Shown one piece after another: positions 27,383 to 36,801 of a DNA stretch of 64,000 nucleotides (its first letter is position 1; each line of letters starts with the position of its first letter). Below the pieces are notes generated by a model. The model searched no databases. It was given only the letters and a program-made list of their open reading frames with translations, and had not been told where the DNA came from. Location: assembly GCF_923079645.1 (NCBI RefSeq), contig NZ_CAKLPY010000001.1:1-64000 (forward strand). The letters are read 5' to 3'. This DNA is from Emticicia aquatica. Lineage in GTDB: Bacteria > Bacteroidota > Bacteroidia > Cytophagales > Spirosomataceae. The position numbers and the translations under genes were made by a program.

Positions 27383-28312
27383 ATGAATTGTATCCTGTGC
27401 AATAGTAGCGATGTAAAGGTTTTAGAAGAAATAGAACCGTCTATTTTGAAAGAAATATATGAACAAAAAGGTATAAAAGTTAAGCAGTTTTTTACTTCCA
27501 AAGACTTAAATCTTTGCGAGTGTGGCTCGTGCCAATTACTTTATTTTACTCCACCCGCTGTCGGTGATGGAGCTTTTTATGGTGAATTACAACAGAAAAT
27601 AAATGGTTATTATCTGAAAGAAAAAGAAGATTTCGTAATGGCCGCTCGACACATTAATAGTGGAGAAAGTGTGTTGGAGATTGGTTGTGGTGAAGGAAAT
27701 TTTACGAATTATATTACAACTGATAATTATGTTGGACTTGAATTTAACGAAGATGCCATTGCCATTGCACAAAAGAAAGGCCTAAATGTCATCAATCAAT
27801 CAATCGAGGATTTTGCCAAACAAAACCCCGAAAAATATGATGTAGCATGTTATTTTCAAGTGCTCGAACACGTACCTGAACCAAGCCAATTTATTACAGA
27901 ATCGTTGAAATGCCTTAAAAAAGGAGGTAAATTGATATTTGCAGTTCCGAGTGAAGATACTTTTTTACGCTTCGGAGTAAATCTATTTTTGAATGCTCCA
28001 CCGCATCATATTACTCGTTGGCGAGATGCAGTTTTCACTGAAATGCAAAAAAGTTTTCCAATAAAATTAAAGGCTGTTATTCACGAAAAATTACATAGAA
28101 TTCACCATGTATTTTATTTGCAATGTACGATTTATGAATCTCTCCGTAAAATACTAGGGATACCCTTTAAAAATTTCGTGCGAAATGACGATAAATCTTA
28201 TTCACTTTTCAAAATAAGTTTCTTATTGAGTAAAATTCTTTCACCAGTTTATTTCCTTTTCAAAAAAGATGCTATTGGGCAGTCGGTGATTGTAGTTTAC
28301 GAAAAAGAGTAG
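27383..28312 (+). CDS. Class I SAM-dependent methyltransferase with N-terminal zinc-ribbon-like motif
   Basis: 309 residues. The ATG at 27383 is preferred to the GTG at 27350 because it starts MNCILCNSSD, the first half of a zinc-binding CxxC...CxxC pair completed by LCECGSC. The Rossmann fold shows SAM motif I VLEIGCGEGN (about 97-106), acidic strand-2 residue in YVGLEFN, and YFQVLEHV. Enzymes of this layout often modify sugars or lipid intermediates, which would fit the YfhO-type neighbour 49 bases upstream, but the substrate is unknown. Confidence 0.82.
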   Translation: MNCILCNSSDVKVLEEIEPSILKEIYEQKGIKVKQFFTSKDLNLCECGSCQLLYFTPPAVGDGAFYGELQQKINGYYLKEKEDFVMAARHINSGESVLEIGCGEGNFTNYITTDNYVGLEFNEDAIAIAQKKGLNVINQSIEDFAKQNPEKYDVACYFQVLEHVPEPSQFITESLKCLKKGGKLIFAVPSEDTFLRFGVNLFLNAPPHHITRWRDAVFTEMQKSFPIKLKAVIHEKLHRIHHVFYLQCTIYESLRKILGIPFKNFVRNDDKSYSLFKISFLLSKILSPVYFLFKKDAIGQSVIVVYEKE

Positions 28313-28338
28313 GGTATGATTTAAAAAGTTCATCTAAA

Positions 28339-29520
28339 ATGGATATTAGCTCCAAACGCCCATCTTATTTTTTATTGGTTTTGATTTTTGCTCAGTTTGC
28401 TGGAACAACACTTTGGCTTTCTGGAAATGCTGTTGTGGGGCAAATTGAGTCAGAATTAGGCGTAAAACTGGGCGGTTGGCTCACGTCGTCGGTACAATTA
28501 GGATTTATTATTGGTACGTTGATGAATGCTATTTTTGCCGTACCCGAACGAGTTTTAAGTTCAAGACTTTTCTTGGCTTCTGCTCTTTTAGGAGCGTTAG
28601 CGAATTTGAGTGTAACCGTTATTCCTCTCAATGTTTCTACGGTTTTATTGAGTCGCTTTTTGACAGGTCTTTTTCTCGCAGGAATTTATCCAATCGGAAT
28701 GAAAATAGCGGCCGATTGGTACGGCAAAGATTTAGGTCGAGCGATGGGATATTTGGTAGGTGCTTTGGTTTTAGGAAAAGCTTTTCCGTATCTGTTGAAA
28801 GGTATTAGTTTTGAACTTCCATGGAAAGAGTTTTTATTTTGTATTAGTGTTATTTCATTCGTTGGTGGACTTTTACTTTGGACGCTTTTACCAGATAAAT
28901 CATTGCCATCACAAAGAAATAAATTTTCTGTGAAAGCATTATCTGTGCTATTTAAAGTCCCCAAACTACGTGCTGCGGCTTTCGGTTATTTTGGTCACAT
29001 GTGGGAATTATATACTTTTTGGACTTTTTTGCCCATAATTTGGAAAATTTATGCTGCATCCCATTCCGAGTATCAAATAAATATTCCAATGGCTACTTTC
29101 AGTATTATTGCCATAGGATTTTTGGGTTGTTGGCTTGGAGGATTACTTTCGCTCAAATTTGGCAGTGGAAAAATAGCGTTGATTCAACTGATACTTTCGG
29201 CAGTTTGTTGCGTTATATTACCATTTTGTATTGATTCTTCTTTTGTTTTGTTTACTATTTTGATGTTCATTTGGGGGGTAACCGTTGTGGGGGATTCTCC
29301 GCAGTTTTCTACGCTTGTTTCTCGATTTGCTTTGCCAGAGCGTCGTGGAAGTATCATTACTTTGGTTACTAGTATCGGCTTTGCTATAACGATAGTTTCG
29401 ATTCAATTGATTGATTTTCTTTTGTCAAAATTTCCCTCTAACTTAAGTGTATTTTTTATTTTATGTCTTGGACCATTGGTTGGTTTTTGGGCAAGTGCGA
29501 AGCAAATTTATAAGGAATAA
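28339..29520 (+). CDS. MFS transporter
   Basis: 393 residues with 12 predicted membrane helices and a start MDISSKRPSYFLLVLIFAQF. MFS-like features include the N-terminal LFLAGIYPIGMKIAADWYG region in helices 4-5 and duplicated six-helix halves. The substrate cannot be assigned. It starts 26 bases after the methyltransferase stop, so the two are probably co-transcribed. Confidence 0.82.
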   Translation: MDISSKRPSYFLLVLIFAQFAGTTLWLSGNAVVGQIESELGVKLGGWLTSSVQLGFIIGTLMNAIFAVPERVLSSRLFLASALLGALANLSVTVIPLNVSTVLLSRFLTGLFLAGIYPIGMKIAADWYGKDLGRAMGYLVGALVLGKAFPYLLKGISFELPWKEFLFCISVISFVGGLLLWTLLPDKSLPSQRNKFSVKALSVLFKVPKLRAAAFGYFGHMWELYTFWTFLPIIWKIYAASHSEYQINIPMATFSIIAIGFLGCWLGGLLSLKFGSGKIALIQLILSAVCCVILPFCIDSSFVLFTILMFIWGVTVVGDSPQFSTLVSRFALPERRGSIITLVTSIGFAITIVSIQLIDFLLSKFPSNLSVFFILCLGPLVGFWASAKQIYKE

Positions 29521-29589
29521 ACAAACGAAATTAGTAGGTTATTTCAATAAGTAAAATATGCTTCCTATTTTTGAATAAAGTAAAAAATT

Positions 29590-29618
29590 ACTATTCAGAT
29601 AAAGAATAGTTTAATTTT
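29590..29618 (+). terminator. Short terminator after the MFS gene
   Basis: 7-bp arms actattc and gaatagt around agataaa, followed by ttaattttt. Confidence 0.5.
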
Positions 29619-29645
29619 TCATATTTTTATTAGCTCTACACAAAA

Positions 29646-29675
29646 TTGACTATCAAAATACTCCACTAAACTTTG
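29646..29675 (+). promoter_or_regulatory. Candidate Bacteroidota promoter of the pectate lyase gene
   Basis: TTG at 29646-29648, 19 bases, then AAACTTTG at 29668-29675 (one mismatch to TAnnTTTG), 52 bases before the start codon. Confidence 0.4.
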
Positions 29676-29727
29676 TGCTTGTTTTTTGACAAATCATTTT
29701 TTATGAAACTTTCCTAAATAAATCTCT

Positions 29728-31446
29728 ATGAAAAATCTCATCATTTTTCTTCTACAAATCAGTTGTTGTTATAGCCAAATTCCTGCATTTCCAGGGGCGG
29801 AGGGTTTTGGAGCAAATGCCACAGGCGGTCGTGGCGGGAGCGTATATTATGTTACAAACCTAAATTGTTCGGGTGCAGGCTCGTTGCAATTTGGACTAAA
29901 TCAGTCGGGAGCGAAGTATATTTTATTCAAAGTGAGCGGGGTGATTCCGTGTGCGGCGGAGGTTTTCAAGGGTGATGTAACGATTGCTGGACAGACGTCA
30001 CCAGGTGGAATTATTGTTCGAGGGATAGTATTGGATGAAATTTATGAAGAAAACACCGTTTCTCGGAACGTAATCATTCGCCATTTACGTTCGAGACCAA
30101 AGCCAACCCAAGTTTTGCCCAATCAAGGATATGTTTTGGATGATGGTCTAAGGCTTGATGGTGCATCAAATGTCATTGTTGACCATTGTTCGTTTGCAAA
30201 TGCGATTGATGAAAGTGTACAGATTTCAAATTCTCGTAATATTTCTGTTCAAAATTGTATGCTTGCTGAAACTTTGGGTGAGCATTTTTATTTGGGCGGA
30301 ATGCTACTGAATTATTCAACGGCAACGCATCAACAAGATAATATCAGTATTCATCATAATGTTTGGAACAGAATAGGTGGGCGTTTTCCTGAGATTTCTT
30401 GCGAATCGCCTTTTTGTAGCTCAAATCCATTAAATATTGAGGTTTCTTCTAATCTTTTATGGGACCAACAGATTCAGACTTGGTATAATTCATGTACAAC
30501 GGGTGGAAGTGATTGCCAAAATTTTCGTTTAAATATGAATTATACGAATAATTTTTCGGTTGCCAGAAACAACTATAATGGTCCTTTGGCAACCTCTGAT
30601 TTTATAAATAACCCAAATAATAATCTGTTCGTTTCGGGAAATAAAATGAGAAATTATGCACAATATGCTGATTATCAGTTGTTTTATTGTTGCAATGATT
30701 TTAACGTAAATGCTCCTAATACTGATTTAGGTTCGGCAGTAAGATTGGGTACTAGAAATGCTTTTCCACTCATTTCAACAACTTTAGCGGCTGATTTGCA
30801 ACAATATGTAATCAAAAATGTGGGAGCGTTCCCCCGTGACCCAATGGATAGACGTTTGATAAATCCAATTTCTCAAAACGTAATTGCTTCACAAATTATT
30901 GATGGAGTTGATTATTTCAACGATGCGTTTCAGCTAGATTTTATAACAGCACCAACGGCTCCAATTGATAGTGATAACGATGGAATGCCTAACGAATGGG
31001 AAACCGCTAATGGATTAAACCCAAATCTTGAAGACCATAATGGTACACAACTTTCTAAAAAGTTTACGGGAGTGAATGGTTACACGAATCTTGAATGTTA
31101 TTTGAATGAACTTTCGGATAAAAAAATTGGGAATACAAGTATAATTATTAATCCACCAAGTACGACGATAACGAGTTTAGAATTAAATACGACCGAAAGA
31201 GTTTCTGCAACCATAAGTCCAAATCCGAGCGAAGTCGGTATTTTGATAAAAGTGAATGGGCAAGCAGGTAGTGCATGGCGATTTGAGATGATTGATACTT
31301 TGGGCAGAATATTAACCGAGGAAAGCAATATTGTAACGGCGGAAAAGACTTTTTTACTACCAAGGCTGATTCAAAACGGCACTTATTTTATTAAAATTTA
31401 TTTAGATGGGTCAACGATTGAACAACGAATTGTTGTTTTAAAATGA
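29728..31446 (+). CDS. Secreted PL1-like pectate lyase with type-A T9SS sorting domain
   Basis: 572 residues: a signal peptide (about 1-17, ending CCYSQ), then a right-handed parallel beta-helix typical of pectate lyases (FPGAEGFG, ATGGRGG, DGLRLDGASNVIVDHC, ISIHHNVWNRIGGRFPE). A short calcium-loop segment DSDNDGMPNEWE follows (about 410-430), then a C-terminal T9SS sorting domain (about 490-572; SPNPSEVGI, DTLGRIL, NGTYFIKIYLDG). It should cut polygalacturonate by beta-elimination outside the cell, giving 4,5-unsaturated products that the GH105-type enzymes in the minus-strand PUL can process. It stands apart from that PUL, as a single-gene unit. Confidence 0.88.
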   Translation: MKNLIIFLLQISCCYSQIPAFPGAEGFGANATGGRGGSVYYVTNLNCSGAGSLQFGLNQSGAKYILFKVSGVIPCAAEVFKGDVTIAGQTSPGGIIVRGIVLDEIYEENTVSRNVIIRHLRSRPKPTQVLPNQGYVLDDGLRLDGASNVIVDHCSFANAIDESVQISNSRNISVQNCMLAETLGEHFYLGGMLLNYSTATHQQDNISIHHNVWNRIGGRFPEISCESPFCSSNPLNIEVSSNLLWDQQIQTWYNSCTTGGSDCQNFRLNMNYTNNFSVARNNYNGPLATSDFINNPNNNLFVSGNKMRNYAQYADYQLFYCCNDFNVNAPNTDLGSAVRLGTRNAFPLISTTLAADLQQYVIKNVGAFPRDPMDRRLINPISQNVIASQIIDGVDYFNDAFQLDFITAPTAPIDSDNDGMPNEWETANGLNPNLEDHNGTQLSKKFTGVNGYTNLECYLNELSDKKIGNTSIIINPPSTTITSLELNTTERVSATISPNPSEVGILIKVNGQAGSAWRFEMIDTLGRILTEESNIVTAEKTFLLPRLIQNGTYFIKIYLDGSTIEQRIVVLK

Positions 31447-31537
31447 GCTAAATATTACCATACAAGTATTTTGGAAATGTATAATTGCGTCTAATTTAGT
31501 TTGTTTTTACTAAATTTGACTAAAAATCACCATCTTT

Positions 31538-32470
31538 GTGGAAACAACGATATACTTTTCCTTGAAACGCATCATTAAATTTCTTCAAAGTATCTATCTG
31601 TGGGATACCACGGTTTCGCTTTATCATGTTCTTAAAATACTCTGGAAAAAAATTATAACATTCGATATTGACCAGCGTGCGGCATCTGTTTCGTATAGCT
31701 TTTTATTGGCTGTTTTTCCTGGGGTAATATTTTTATTTACGCTCATTCCGTACATTCCTATCGAGCATCTTGACCGCCTTATTATGGAGTTTTTGCGTGA
31801 TGCAATGCCCCAAGGAATCTATGAAAATACATCGTTTACAATTCAAGACATTGTGAGCCGTCGTCGAAGCGATGTGTTATCATTTGGTTTCTTTTTTACT
31901 GTTTTTGCTGCAACCAACGGAATGATGGCCTTGATGAGAGCATTCAATATGGCTTTACAAGTACGAGAAAAAAGGTCTTATTTGAAAGCTCGAATGATGG
32001 CTTTATTTCTTACGGTCTTATTGATTGTTGTGTTGATTTGTGCAATTTTGGTATTGGTTGTTGGAACAATTGTGATTGATTTTTTATTCGATAAAGGTCT
32101 TCTCAATGAAGATTTTAACTTTTATTTGCTTCAAATTGTGCGTTATGGAGGGATTTTCCTGATTTTTTATCTGGGTATTTGTGCTATTTATTATTTTGCC
32201 CCAGCTGTGCATAAACGCCTTAGTTTTTTTAATTTTGGAGCGTTAATTTCTTCTGTTTTAGGTATTTTAGTAACTAATTTATTTTCATTTTATTTAGCTA
32301 ATTTTAACTCTTACAACAAATTATATGGTTCAATCGGAACATTGATTGCTCTTATGGTTTGGATTTATTTGGTTGCCTTGATTTTGATTTTAGGCTTTGA
32401 AATTAACATTTCTGTGCGTGATGCTTTGATGGTTCACGGAATAAAAATAAAAAGTGAGGAAACCGAATAG
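31538..32470 (+). CDS. YihY/BrkB-family inner-membrane protein
   Basis: 310 residues with six hydrophobic segments and family motifs (FDIDQRAASVSYSFLLAVFP; GSIGTLIALMVWIYLVALIL). The family was once called ribonuclease BN in error; its function is unsettled. The GTG at 31538 is the longest start; a TTG at 31559 is also possible, and the promoter-like TTGAC just upstream makes a slightly later start credible. Confidence 0.85.
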   Translation: METTIYFSLKRIIKFLQSIYLWDTTVSLYHVLKILWKKIITFDIDQRAASVSYSFLLAVFPGVIFLFTLIPYIPIEHLDRLIMEFLRDAMPQGIYENTSFTIQDIVSRRRSDVLSFGFFFTVFAATNGMMALMRAFNMALQVREKRSYLKARMMALFLTVLLIVVLICAILVLVVGTIVIDFLFDKGLLNEDFNFYLLQIVRYGGIFLIFYLGICAIYYFAPAVHKRLSFFNFGALISSVLGILVTNLFSFYLANFNSYNKLYGSIGTLIALMVWIYLVALILILGFEINISVRDALMVHGIKIKSEETE

Positions 32471-32490
32471 TAAGTAACATTTTAGATACA

Positions 32491-32521
32491 AAAAAACCGT
32501 AAGTGTTGCTTACGGTTTTTT
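32491..32521. terminator. Bidirectional terminator between YihY and dapA genes
   Basis: Perfect arms aaaaaaccgtaag and cttacggtttttt around tgttg; A- and T-runs on both sides serve both strands. Confidence 0.85.
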
Positions 32522-32539
32522 ATATGAATAAGAAAAATA

Positions 32540-33424
32540 TTATTTCCAGAAATTCTCAGCGTTCATTGCTTTGGTGAGTTTTGCACCTAATTCTTCGGAA
32601 GCTTTTACTAATGGCAAACGAACTTCAGAGCTACAAATTCCTTTTATTTCACAACATTTCTTGATTCCCACAGGATTAGATTCTGCATAAAGCAAAGTAT
32701 CAAAATCTAAGAATCGGTGCTGAAGAGCGGCAGCTTCATCAAAATTGCCTTTTAATGCTGCCCAAGTCATTTCTCCAAATTCTTTTGGGAAAGCATTAGC
32801 AATTACAGAAATCACTCCACTAAAACCAATACTTACGGCTGCTGTTACCAAATTATCATCGCCCGATAATAAAAGAAAATCTTTTGGACATCGTTTGGCT
32901 AATTCAATGGCATTTTCAATACTACTGGCATCTTTTATTCCAATAATATTCGGATGTTTTGCTAACTCTAAAACAGTCGGAATCTGTAAATGCGTAACTG
33001 TTCGCCCTGGCACATTATATAATAAAACAGGAACTGGCGAAGCATCCGCAATGGCTGTGAAATGAGCAATCAGACCCGCTTGAGATGGTTTATTATAATA
33101 AGGACAAACGGATAAGATAGCCGAAACTCCGCTCAAATCGGTGTTCTTAATAGTTTCAAGAACTACTTTTGTATTATTTCCACCTAGGCCATATACGATT
33201 GGCAGATTCTTGGCATTATGTTCTTTCGTGAATTTCAATAAATCGGCTTTTTCTTGGGCAGTAGTAGTAGAGGTTTCGCCCGTAGTGCCTTGAACAACGA
33301 GGTAGTCAACGCCACCTTCACTCGTAAATTCGAGTAAGCGACGAAACCCATCGTAATCAATTTCATGATTTTGGTCAAATGGTGTAATTAGAGCAACACC
33401 GACGCCCATCAATGGATGTTCCAT
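32540..33424 (-). CDS. dapA: 4-hydroxy-tetrahydrodipicolinate synthase
   Basis: Condenses pyruvate with aspartate semialdehyde in lysine and peptidoglycan precursor synthesis. 294 residues forming a TIM barrel with all active-site signatures: T47-T48 (GTTGET), Y136 (LYNVPGRT), R141, and the Schiff-base lysine K164 (GIKDAS). These match true DapA rather than keto-deoxy-sugar aldolases of the same superfamily. It is the last gene of the minus-strand group that starts at uxaC, though a 102-base gap suggests it may have its own promoter. Confidence 0.92.
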   Translation of the reverse strand: MEHPLMGVGVALITPFDQNHEIDYDGFRRLLEFTSEGGVDYLVVQGTTGETSTTTAQEKADLLKFTKEHNAKNLPIVYGLGGNNTKVVLETIKNTDLSGVSAILSVCPYYNKPSQAGLIAHFTAIADASPVPVLLYNVPGRTVTHLQIPTVLELAKHPNIIGIKDASSIENAIELAKRCPKDFLLLSGDDNLVTAAVSIGFSGVISVIANAFPKEFGEMTWAALKGNFDEAAALQHRFLDFDTLLYAESNPVGIKKCCEIKGICSSEVRLPLVKASEELGAKLTKAMNAENFWK

Positions 33425-33526
33425 TATATTCGTATTGTTTTTTTCGAGCTGTAAAATAAGCCAGAAAATTGTATTAAAGAAAGATTTTTACTTGAAAAGT
33501 TTCTATAAAATATAAATTTAGCTATT

Positions 33527-34801
33527 TTAAAGCATTGCCTGATACGCCAAAATCCTGAATTTTCTTACGATGTCCGAATAATAAGCATATGGATGAACAT
33601 TGGTGAAAACTAGCATTATTGTCTTCTCTTTTTGGTCAATTGTATATTCTGAGCAATACATCCCACCCCAAGTTAGCGAGCTAGGTGTTGCGTTATCACC
33701 ATAACGAGATTCGGGCGTAATAATCTGTAAACCCAAACCAAATTTGTCTTGCCTGTCCCACACGAAACTTTCACCTATTTGGTTTCGTCCCATCATATCA
33801 ACGGTTGAACGACTCAATAATCTTTTACCATTAAATTCGCCTTTGTTTAACAAAAATTGACAAAATTTTGCATAATCTTCAATGGTACTCAAAAGTCCAG
33901 CACCGCCAGATAAATAAGTTTTTGCTCCTGAAACAGCGAATTTTCGATAAGTATCATTGTCATGAACCGTCAAATCATCATTTCTATTTTCTTTTGAATA
34001 AAGTTCTACCAAACGAGGTGCTTTACTATTAGGAAGGTAAAAATAAGTGTCATTCATGCCTAAAGGTGTAAGCACTTTTTTACGTAAATATTCATCAAAA
34101 GGCATTCCTGAAAGTATTTCGATTAATCGACCGAGTACATCGGTATTGAGTCCGTAAACAAACTTTGTTCCAGGGTCAGCAACGAGCGGACGAGCAGCAA
34201 TTTTATCGACAACATCTTTAAGCAATTCTTTTTCGGTTGAGCAATAGAAAGGAACTTTGAATTCGGGCAAATTTTGCAAAGCGTGTTCATAAGGAATGCC
34301 TGCCGAATGGCTTAATAATTGTCGAATGGTAATTTCTGATTTAGCTGGGCGAGTGATATATTTTTGAGGGTCTTTTTCGTCATAACTAACCAAAACTTTT
34401 GGGTTTTTGAATGCAGGAATATACTTTGAAATAGGTTCATCAAGAAAGAACTTTCCTTCTTCAAAAAGCATTAAAAGACCAACTGTTGTAATGGCTTTTG
34501 ATTGTGAGGCAATTCGAAAAATATCGTCTTTTTTGAGAGCAGTTTTTGTTTCAAGATTACTGTATCCAAAAGCTTTAAAATGTACAATTTTACCTTTTTT
34601 TGCAATGAAAGTAACAATATTTGGGGCAATTCCTTTATCAATAACTTCTTGAAAGTGAGCATCTAATTTCTTTAAACCTTCGCTCGAAAAACCAGCTTCT
34701 TCAGGGTTTTTAGCAGCCGTTAGTGTTTGTGGTAATTGGGCATTTACGCCAGTTAAAAAGAATAAAAATAGGAAGGAAAAAAGAATAGAAAGGTTTTTCA
34801 T
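33527..34801 (-). CDS. Secreted serine hydrolase, class C beta-lactamase / esterase family
   Basis: 424 residues with a signal peptide (about 1-21, GVNAQ). The penicillin-binding fold shows S99-x-x-K102 (SQSK) and the second motif Y-x-N in FVYGLNTD. Bacterial relatives are esterases, D-aminopeptidases or transesterases rather than true lactamases; the substrate is unknown. Neighbours are an NTF2-like secreted protein and an uronate permease, so an esterase acting on decorated sugars is possible but not shown. Confidence 0.85.
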   Translation of the reverse strand: MKNLSILFSFLFLFFLTGVNAQLPQTLTAAKNPEEAGFSSEGLKKLDAHFQEVIDKGIAPNIVTFIAKKGKIVHFKAFGYSNLETKTALKKDDIFRIASQSKAITTVGLLMLFEEGKFFLDEPISKYIPAFKNPKVLVSYDEKDPQKYITRPAKSEITIRQLLSHSAGIPYEHALQNLPEFKVPFYCSTEKELLKDVVDKIAARPLVADPGTKFVYGLNTDVLGRLIEILSGMPFDEYLRKKVLTPLGMNDTYFYLPNSKAPRLVELYSKENRNDDLTVHDNDTYRKFAVSGAKTYLSGGAGLLSTIEDYAKFCQFLLNKGEFNGKRLLSRSTVDMMGRNQIGESFVWDRQDKFGLGLQIITPESRYGDNATPSSLTWGGMYCSEYTIDQKEKTIMLVFTNVHPYAYYSDIVRKFRILAYQAML

Positions 34802-34932
34802 AGCAATTTTAGTTTTTTTTCAAAAATAAGGAAAAACTATGAAAATCGAGATATTAGACACAAGATTATAAGATTGGAAAAACTTTTTTTTATTCCTAAA
34901 ATCCTATATCTAATATCACGTTAATCAATCAA

Positions 34933-35367
34933 TTAATTGGCTAATTTTAGCGACTGCCAAGTATTCAGTTGCCAGCCTTTTTTGCCATTTTTTGCATAGA
35001 CAACTACATAGCGTAAATGAAGCAAAACTGTTTTTCCATCGGCAGAAGGTTGTTCAATCATGATTTTTCCATTCACAACGGCCATTTTACCGTAATCTCT
35101 TACGACGATTTCTTCTACATCAATTTTATTATAGACACTTTTACCTTCTTTTATTGAAGCAATATAAGTGGTTTTGTTATCTTGTTTTCCACTCGAATGC
35201 GTATATACTAGGTCGTCAGCAAAGATTTTTTCAAGAAAATCGTAGTCTTTCGATACCTGTGCTGCAAATCGTTGTCTTTCGAGTGCTTCTACATCGGCTT
35301 TGGTATTTTGTGCAAAAGCTGTTTGACCAAAGATTAGCAATAAAGCGATGATTAATGTTTTTTTCAT
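34933..35367 (-). CDS. Secreted NTF2-like (DUF4440-type) protein
   Basis: 144 residues from the ATG at 35367 (the in-frame ATG at 35385 only lengthens the N-terminus before the signal peptide MKKTLIIALLLIFGQTAFAQ). The mature part is a single NTF2-like cone fold (AALERQ-like helix, FADDLVYTHSSG, VVNGKIMI, WQLNTWQS). Such domains bind small ligands or act as simple enzymes; no catalytic assignment is possible. Confidence 0.82.
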   Translation of the reverse strand: MKKTLIIALLLIFGQTAFAQNTKADVEALERQRFAAQVSKDYDFLEKIFADDLVYTHSSGKQDNKTTYIASIKEGKSVYNKIDVEEIVVRDYGKMAVVNGKIMIEQPSADGKTVLLHLRYVVVYAKNGKKGWQLNTWQSLKLAN

Positions 35368-35418
35368 AGTTAAAAAGAATATCAAAGCAGTAAGTTTTTT
35401 TACCTTACTGCTTTTTAG

Positions 35419-36711
35419 TTAAATATCGACTTTATTCATTTTCGGTACTAAAAGGTGCATAATGAGCCAAGCTAATAAATAAGCTCCTGCACAGATAGCA
35501 AACATAATATAATAAGCTGTTTCGATTTGATTGATGCTACGGTAATAAACAAACATATTTTTTTGTACAGCCCATGTGAGTAAAATACCACCTAAACCGC
35601 CTGCCATTCCACCAATACCAACAACAGAAGCAGTAGCTTTTTTAGGAAACATATCTGATACCGTAGTGAAAATATTGGCACTCCAAGCTTGGTGAGCCGC
35701 TGCTGCAATTCCTATCACGAGAACTGCCAACCACATATTTGTTTTTCCAGCTAATTGTGAAAAAATAACAGGAATAACAAATAGTGCAAAAATCAACATT
35801 GATGTTTTGCGAGCTTTGAAAACAGGCATATTTTTGTTGATAAAGGCCATTGGCAAATAGCCGCCACCAATACTTCCAATCGTAGAAATAATATATACAA
35901 CCGCAACTGGAACAGAAATTTCAATCAAAGTGAGTTTGTATTCGCTTTGCAAAAAATCTGGTAACCAAAAAAGATAAAACCACCAAACGGGGTCAGTCAA
36001 AAATTTACCTAAAGCAAACGCCCAAGTTTGGCGAAACCCTAAAAGTTTAATCCAAGGTACTTTTTCTTCATTTTTGATATTTTCTTCCTCTTCTTTATCA
36101 GAATGAATATAGTCAAACTCGGCTTTGCTTAATTTTTTAGAATCCTTCGGTGAAGTGTAATAAATTTGCCATAAAACTAGCCAGATGAAGCCAATCAAAC
36201 CTGTAATGATAAATGCCCATTGCCATCCCCAAACAACGGCAATCAACGGTACGGTCAGCGGTGCTACAATCGCTCCGATATTAGTGCCAGAGTTAAAAAT
36301 ACCTGTTGCTAAAGCTCTTTCTTTTTTAGGAAACCATTCGGCAGTTGATTTGATAGCCGCAGGAAAATTTCCCGCTTCAGTAAGGCCCAAAGCTGCTCGG
36401 GCAATCATAAAACCAAAGGCTGAGTTGGCAAATGCGTGTCCGATTGCTGCTAAACTCCAAAGTCCAGTAGCCCACCCATAGCCTTTTTTTGTGCCGAGTT
36501 TGTCAACAATGCTTCCAGCCACGAGCATACCGAACGAATAGAAAATTTTGAATGTAATTTCGATATTGGCGTAGTCGCCGTCGTCCCATTTTAGGTCTTG
36601 TGATAAAACCGATTTTAAAAGACTGATTACTTGTCTGTCAAGGTAGTTGACTGTGGTGGCAAAAAAGACCAGACTACAAATAGTCCAGCGGTACTTTCCG
36701 ATTTTTTCCAT
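35419..36711 (-). CDS. ExuT-like hexuronate MFS permease
   Basis: 430 residues, 12 membrane helices, anion:cation symporter type of MFS. Family-like motifs are NYLDRQVISLL in helix 1, GLTEAGNFPAAIKSTAEWFP between helices 4 and 5, and GTNIGAI. This group carries D-galacturonate and D-glucuronate. The gene lies downstream of uxaC (90-base gap) on the same strand, supporting uronate as its cargo. Confidence 0.85.
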   Translation of the reverse strand: MEKIGKYRWTICSLVFFATTVNYLDRQVISLLKSVLSQDLKWDDGDYANIEITFKIFYSFGMLVAGSIVDKLGTKKGYGWATGLWSLAAIGHAFANSAFGFMIARAALGLTEAGNFPAAIKSTAEWFPKKERALATGIFNSGTNIGAIVAPLTVPLIAVVWGWQWAFIITGLIGFIWLVLWQIYYTSPKDSKKLSKAEFDYIHSDKEEEENIKNEEKVPWIKLLGFRQTWAFALGKFLTDPVWWFYLFWLPDFLQSEYKLTLIEISVPVAVVYIISTIGSIGGGYLPMAFINKNMPVFKARKTSMLIFALFVIPVIFSQLAGKTNMWLAVLVIGIAAAAHQAWSANIFTTVSDMFPKKATASVVGIGGMAGGLGGILLTWAVQKNMFVYYRSINQIETAYYIMFAICAGAYLLAWLIMHLLVPKMNKVDI

Positions 36712-36742
36712 ATTTTTTTAGGGTTGAATATTTTTGCTGTTT

Positions 36743-36796
36743 ACTATTGGCGACTCTCTTTGCGAAAGGTTGTTCTTTGAGCTAATCGCCAATAGT
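36743..36796 (-). other. Intercistronic inverted repeat between uxaC and the permease gene
   Basis: Perfect 11-bp arms actattggcga (36743-36753) and tcgccaatagt (36786-36796) with a 32-base spacer. It could be a weak terminator or an mRNA processing/stability structure; no strong T-tract follows on the minus strand. Confidence 0.45.
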
Positions 36797-36801
36797 TTTT
36801 A

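Noticed and set aside
32540-33424. dapA-like gene as a keto-deoxy-gluconate aldolase completing the uronate pathway
   Set aside because: The motifs GTTGET, YNVPGRT and GIKDAS with the Arg after PG are those of true DapA, not of the KDG aldolase branch.
34850-34917. Inverted repeat gatattaga / tctaatatc between serine hydrolase and NTF2-like genes
   Set aside because: Only 9 bp with a 50-base spacer in AT-rich DNA; too likely by chance to call a terminator.
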